Source of the DNA: Anthostomella pinea
Lineage: Eukaryota > Ascomycota > Sordariomycetes > Xylariales > Xylariaceae
Reading direction: 5' to 3'
DNA length: 64,000 nt
NCBI GenBank assembly: GCA_963556695.1
Contig: CAUWAG010000020.1
Coordinates: 3,658,001-3,722,000 of the forward strand
The position numbers and the translations under genes were made by a program. Below, piece by piece: positions 59,601 through 64,000 of this stretch (the first letter of the stretch is position 1; each line of letters opens with the position of its first letter). The notes below the pieces were generated by a model. That model was not told the origin of the DNA. It saw only the letters and a list, made by a program, of their open reading frames with translations, and searched no databases.

Positions 59601-60784
59601 AGAGACGTCAAGAGCAACAGCGGAAGCTTGAAGCTGAGCGACAGAAGGAAGAGGAGCGTAGGCAGGTTGCAATGCAAGCAGAGGCAAAGAAGAATGCGCA
59701 GAGACAGGCGATGCTTGAAAAGGCGAAACAAACCAGAGCACCGCCGCCGGCTGCAAGAAATCAACCGAATGCTCCTCTGGAGTACAGCAGAGCTGAAGCC
59801 GCACCTGCTCGGCCTCCTTCACGTATGAATACGGCTGCTCCACGCTCTCAAGATGAGGGAGGTCGTACACTCCTCCCGACCGGCTCGAAGGCCGCGATGA
59901 AGCGCCCTTTGCAACAGGACAACGGCGAGGACAATGCCTCTCGTCAAACACAGGCCAGGGTCGGTAACGCCTACCAGTCGAAGGAGTCCAAGAGAATGCG
60001 CATGACAGATGAACTGAATGACAATACGGAGAGGGAGAAGCAGCCAAGTCTGAAGGGGGCACCTGTTCGCCCCTCTGGTGGCCTCAAGAAGGTGAATAAG
60101 TCAACCCAAATTGGATGTGAACCATGGCTAACAAACAACTAGGAACTACCTGCGAAGTCGATGTTCCCCGCCGGCTATGCCAACGCGCCGCAGACTGGCA
60201 CCAGAGATCTGTTCAAGACCACCCTCACGCATCAGCACAACAGCCAGGTCAAGGTTGCGCACCCTCTGGACATGGCGCAGGTGTCCAAGGGTGCTATTCC
60301 CTTTGCTCCCAACCCCAATCCGGCTGGCCCATCGTACAAGACGCCTGGACGCCCTCAAGGAGTTGCAGCAGCCAAGTCGGTTGCCAAGTCGGCTACGAGA
60401 TCTTCCCCACGGTTCCAGAACGGGGACGCGATCGAACTCCCGGAGATCAACACGGACGACGACGATGACGATGACGACGACGACGATGGTGGGAAAGATA
60501 TGGTTGCCGCTTGGGCTGACTCGCCCAATCTCCGTCGGGCACTGGTTGAGCAGGAAACTCAGAATCCGTTTGAAGTGTTCGGTGCTCCAGGTCCCCTTAA
60601 CATGGAAGAAGTGTTTGTGAAGAGCAAAGACCGGTTCCACAAGTTCCGGGCGCGGACATCAAGCGCCAACTGGAGCGGGTCCGATCGACTGACGGAGGAA
60701 GAGATCCGGAAAGATCTCGCAGCGAGAGACAAGATGCGGCGGGAAGGTGGCTGGACTTATGAGATGAGTCGCGACATGGTGTAG
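56690..60784 (+). CDS. SLI15: Inner centromere protein INCENP/Sli15 (chromosomal passenger complex)
   Basis: Exons 56690-56865, 56918-57008, 57074-60091 and 60143-60784 give 1308 residues. The N terminus (STPWITEER, NDFDWLNEHMAEIFSENQI, NVAEIFKTPGKLRGKTPRT) fits the survivin/borealin-binding end of fungal INCENPs. A long S/T/P-rich disordered region follows, then a single charged alpha-helix stretch (about 700-960) rich in RKEQE repeats. After a poly-Asp tract (about 1200-1210) comes the IN-box: MVAAWADSPNLRRALVEQ, and RTSSANW with the TSS motif (about 1267-1269) phosphorylated by Aurora in animals and fungi. INCENP scaffolds and activates Aurora B/Ipl1 at centromeres and spindle. Splices have donors GTGGGT, GTGAGT and GTGAAT. 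Confidence 0.93.
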
Positions 60785-63470
60785 GATATGCATCTGAATC
60801 AGGCCGGCACGAGGAGTCTCTGGCCTGGTGGGAAGGAATGGTGTAGTACTGGATCCGAGGCATTGCATCAGACTGGTGTTGGTTTACTCTTATGACATAT
60901 GAATATGCAGTGTCAGGCGTTTTTGAGGTTCTTGGAATCGGGGAGGCTCGTGTTTATTTTCATGATCACAAGGAAGGCTTGAAAATGAATATACATTGGT
61001 GCCGGCCTGATGCTCAGTCAGGCCGTGACGGTCATTCCTCACATATCATCATCATTCGGACTGCCAGCGTTCAGTGTGACCTTGGGCTCTTCCCTTGGCG
61101 CACACCGTTGCGTGTGGAATGTCTGACACGGCTCGCATGGTCACGTTGATGTAACGGCAAGGGTTCTTTGGAGCTGAGTGGTGGGGCTTCACCTATCTTA
61201 CCTATACTCTAAGGTAGCTCCCGCGATAGGCCTGGATGGCTTGCAAGGCTCCTGACATCGTGAACGATGAAGAGACAAACACTCGGAGGTTGGGAGCGGC
61301 ACTTGATGAGGCTCAGATTTTGTGTGACCTGTGTGTAACCTAATAAATAATGCCCGACGGCCTCTAGCCTAGCCCTGTGCGCTCTTGAGTCTGGCGACTG
61401 AGGTGGCACGTGGGTGGGAACCATGGAATATTTCTGTCTGGCCATATCGTGGCATTGAAACCATGTTGTCAAGACTGGCTAATAATAATAATAATAATAA
61501 TAATAATAAGAAGGCGGGATTCTATAGGATTGAGGGGCCTGGTGGCGCCTGGACCCTGGATAACGGGTGCTCCGAAGGGTCTGGATGGCGGGTGTTCCTA
61601 CATCATGAGGCTACATGTCCGTTTATATGTGGCTGCTTACCAGTAGCTGGTTATAGATATCGTGGGCACATGACGAAAACGGCATCATGACCCTTGAGCT
61701 CAGCCATTTGTCTGGTGTGGGGATTGGAAGTGTGGCCTGTAGGTATGACCAATTCGGAACATTGAAGTGTTCACATGCAGGGTTTTGGGTTTATATACAT
61801 AGCACGCCTTCCCAAACGGTGCGAATGGGAGAAATAGGAGACCCTCTCTGGCTTCTTGTCTGAAGCCAGGTAGAGGACTTGTTGACGTCATGCTTGCGGG
61901 CTGCCCGACTGGACGGAACCTATTCTGGTGCTGGGGGTAGGGTTCACCGGTTGTCTGCCTTAGCTTCATGTTCGGTCTGGAGATGCTGGTTCCATTCATG
62001 GATCTGTAGGTATGGACTTGCATCCCGTTGTTCTACAGCATTTGCCGCCGTATAACAACAGGCAGAAACGGTATTCCTACACCTGCTGGATGCCTGGGGA
62101 CCAACCAGTGTTCAGTCCAGCAGATTCCCATTGGCCTTTGCTAGATCATGACCTGGCCGAGTCTCACAGCATTCTCACATGCATACTGCGTACCTTAGGT
62201 ATGTTCGTAGCAGATGGTGCCCTACTGGGGTGGACCGGGGTTGACCAGGGTTTTTAACGCTGTCATCATAGGATTGTATCATTGCCGGTCAGCTTCATTA
62301 TGATTTGCGTGCCTATAGTCAATCCTCTGCCGCAGGTTACGGTGTTGAGGCGGTGTGCAACGTGTGCGCATTGATCCATCGAGTAATAATACTACCCGAC
62401 TTGTCAAGGCCGAGTGTGATGTCGATGGGAGGTAGGTAGGGCTTGAATCCGTCTGCCGATAATACCACCCACCAAAGAGTTCGTCCAAGCTTCACAACTA
62501 GCGGACCTCCTGCACTGTCAGAGGTTGAACTGGATTTTACAGTCAAGGTGAACAATGCGCCTTGCACTGCCCGTGCTTTTCCTCACTTTATATCTCATGG
62601 AATCACTTCCACCTCACTTTCATTCATCCCACCCTTTGCCAGTCACGGTTGGACCATTTCTCACTGCAACGGCATCCTTGAAGTCGATCGCATCAACCGA
62701 CAAGGTTCATCCAGCCGCTTGGAACGCTACTATTGTAGTCTGGCATGTCTGGACTCTGGGTTAGACCCTGCCTAGACAGCCGAGACAGCATCAGCACCGT
62801 TGTGAGCTCCGTCTTCTGAGAGGTGCGGGCGTTCTCCATATTTTTGTTCACCTGCCCCACCTTGATCCAAATCACCCTCCGTTCGCCGCCCGCCGTCCGC
62901 CGTTCGCATTCCACCCTCCACCCTCCACCTCTGCCGACGCGATACCTGCACAAACACGCGTACCTCTACCAAGCTGCAGCCTTTGCCTTTGCCGTCCATC
63001 TCTCCCGACTTGGTGTTCGTCTTCACACCTTGGGCACCCTTGGTTCCATAGGCGCCGCGCAGTACTTCGATACATCATCATACCTACTTCCACCGTTACC
63101 TAGCAGAAACCCGACTTGCAGGCTGACCTGCATCTTGTCGACAGTCACCTACGTTCCTCACATCATTACTTGCAGTGCGCTTCACTTTGCGACTGCAGCA
63201 ATCTCGACCGCCTCTGGCCATCCTTGGACCACTTGCGCAGAAAAGTCTCTTGGGTCTCTTCGTTGCCAATCCTTCGATGCTGTGGACGCCGAGCTGCGCA
63301 CTGCTGTTCTTTCCGACCTGCCGCTAGGCACCACCTGCTCCCTGCTCCCTCTGCCGCCATCGCACCTCGATAATCTTCTGCGGTAATGAACAGTCGGCAA
63401 AGAATACTACCCTCACCACAACCATCCACCCTTCCCTTCCTGACGTTGACTTCCTCCTGAAGCTTTCATC
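60785..63470. other. Intergenic region between INCENP and J-protein genes
   Basis: 2.7 kb without a supported gene. It holds an (AAT)n microsatellite (listed). The last 650 bp are strongly pyrimidine-rich and likely serve as promoter and 5' UTR of the J-protein; the open frame at 62823-63386 there has no recognisable feature. Confidence 0.5.
61481..61509. repeat. (AAT)n microsatellite
   Basis: A nearly perfect run of about ten AAT units. Non-coding. Confidence 0.9.
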
Positions 63471-64000
63471 ATGCCGAAGTGGGACAAAACCCGCAACTAC
63501 TATGCGGACCTCGAGTTGTCGCCAAATGCAACTACCGATGAGATCAAGAGGCAGTTCAAGAAGCTAGGTATCTTGACCTTATCTTCTTTGAGTCTGGCTT
63601 CCTGCCTTGCGAACCTACAACTAACCACTATGAGCCCCAGCTCTGAAATATCACCCAGATCGAAACCCCGGCAAAGAAGCCGAAGTTAACGGGAAATTCC
63701 AGACCATCCAATGTGCCCACGAGATCCTGATCGACGACACTTTGAAGAGACAATATGACGAGGCTCGAAGAAGCTATGCTGTCCGCTATCCCACATCTTC
63801 TGGAGTACGAGGCAATCCATGGGCCAACGTGGGCAAACATTACCCCCCACCGCCCACAAGACGCCCTGCAGCGGCACCAGCTCCTTCTCCCCGCCCGACT
63901 TCTGGTGCTCAGCGTTACGAGACCTTTACGAGCAGTATGCCACGTGCATCCAAACCCTCGCCGAAAGATGACCCGTATACGCGCAAAAGCACCGCAGAAG
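63471..64000 (+). CDS. J-domain (DnaJ/Hsp40) protein, 3' partial
   Basis: Exon 1 is 63471-63567 and exon 2 runs from 63641 to beyond the window. The joined sequence has a complete J domain: YYADLELSPNATTDEIKRQF, then across the splice ALKYHPDRNPGKE with the HPD motif (37-39) that stimulates Hsp70 ATPase, and HEILIDDTLKRQYDEARRS. A proline-rich region (KHYPPPPTRRPAAAPAPSPR) follows instead of a G/F-rich domain, so it is probably a class C J-protein. The intron has donor GTATCT, branch CTAAC and acceptor CCCAG. Hsp70 partner and location cannot be told because the C terminus is cut off. Confidence 0.88.

Noticed and set aside
59210..59764. 184-codon antisense Leu-rich frame
   Set aside because: It mirrors the K/E/R-rich helix of INCENP; antisense of lysine/glutamate codons gives Leu/Phe-rich artefacts.
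62823..63386. 187-codon plus-strand frame upstream of the J-protein
   Set aside because: Pyrimidine-rich DNA yields a P/S/T/L-rich frame; more likely 5' UTR and promoter.
1..64000. CRISPR arrays, rRNA genes, riboswitches, bacterial operons
   Set aside because: No spaced direct-repeat array, no 5S or other rRNA sequence recognised; all gene structures are fungal and intron-bearing.

Overview
The window is chromosomal DNA of a filamentous ascomycete (Pezizomycotina, most likely Sordariomycetes). Genes lie on both strands and carry short GT-AG introns with CTAAC/CTGAC branch sites. The gene set fits this group: a HET-domain protein, a Zn2Cys6 transcription factor, STRIPAK MOB3, INCENP, SMC2, NOT2 and a mitochondrial CoA carrier. 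An AT-rich block of about 0.6 kb resembles the product of repeat-induced point mutation (RIP). Exon models were built by hand from splice signals, reading-frame continuity and family knowledge. No database search was run, so names rest on recognised motifs.

Layout, left part (1-30 kb), gene-dense: partial CSC1/OSCA-type channel (+), EMP70/TM9 nonaspanin (+), hotdog thioesterase (-), LEU5-type mitochondrial carrier (-), CCDC124/DUF1014 protein (-), HET protein (+), mitochondrial DEAD-box helicase (-), unknown one-helix membrane protein (+), CUE1-like ERAD factor (-), SMC2 condensin ATPase (+) and a membrane-anchored MOSC-domain protein (-).

Middle part (30.4-44.7 kb), gene-poor: about 9 kb with no convincing protein gene and one intron-containing tRNA-Gln, then a zinc-cluster transcription factor (39.7-42.3 kb), then 2.4 kb with only a small degenerate tandem repeat.

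Right part (44.7-64 kb): MOB3 (-) and a ZNG1/CobW GTPase (+) share a 0.4 kb divergent promoter region. Next is a decayed island (48.3-52.9 kb) with the AT-rich block, a frameshifted Fic-domain pseudogene and the 3' end of an amino-acid permease pseudogene. It is followed by NOT2 of CCR4-NOT (+), INCENP/Sli15 of the chromosomal passenger complex (+) and the 5' end of a J-domain protein (+) cut by the window edge.

The intact genes are mostly unlinked housekeeping functions: membrane trafficking, mitochondrial transport and RNA, ER-associated degradation, chromosome segregation, mRNA deadenylation and zinc handling. I see no biosynthetic cluster, CRISPR array, rRNA or intact transposon. No convincing new multi-gene system was found. 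The observations most worth checking are an in-frame TAG in MOB3 followed by 84 coding-like codons, a 571-bp ORF-bearing intron in NOT2, a GC-AG intron in ZNG1, a stop-free 3n intron in CUE1, and the decayed island.
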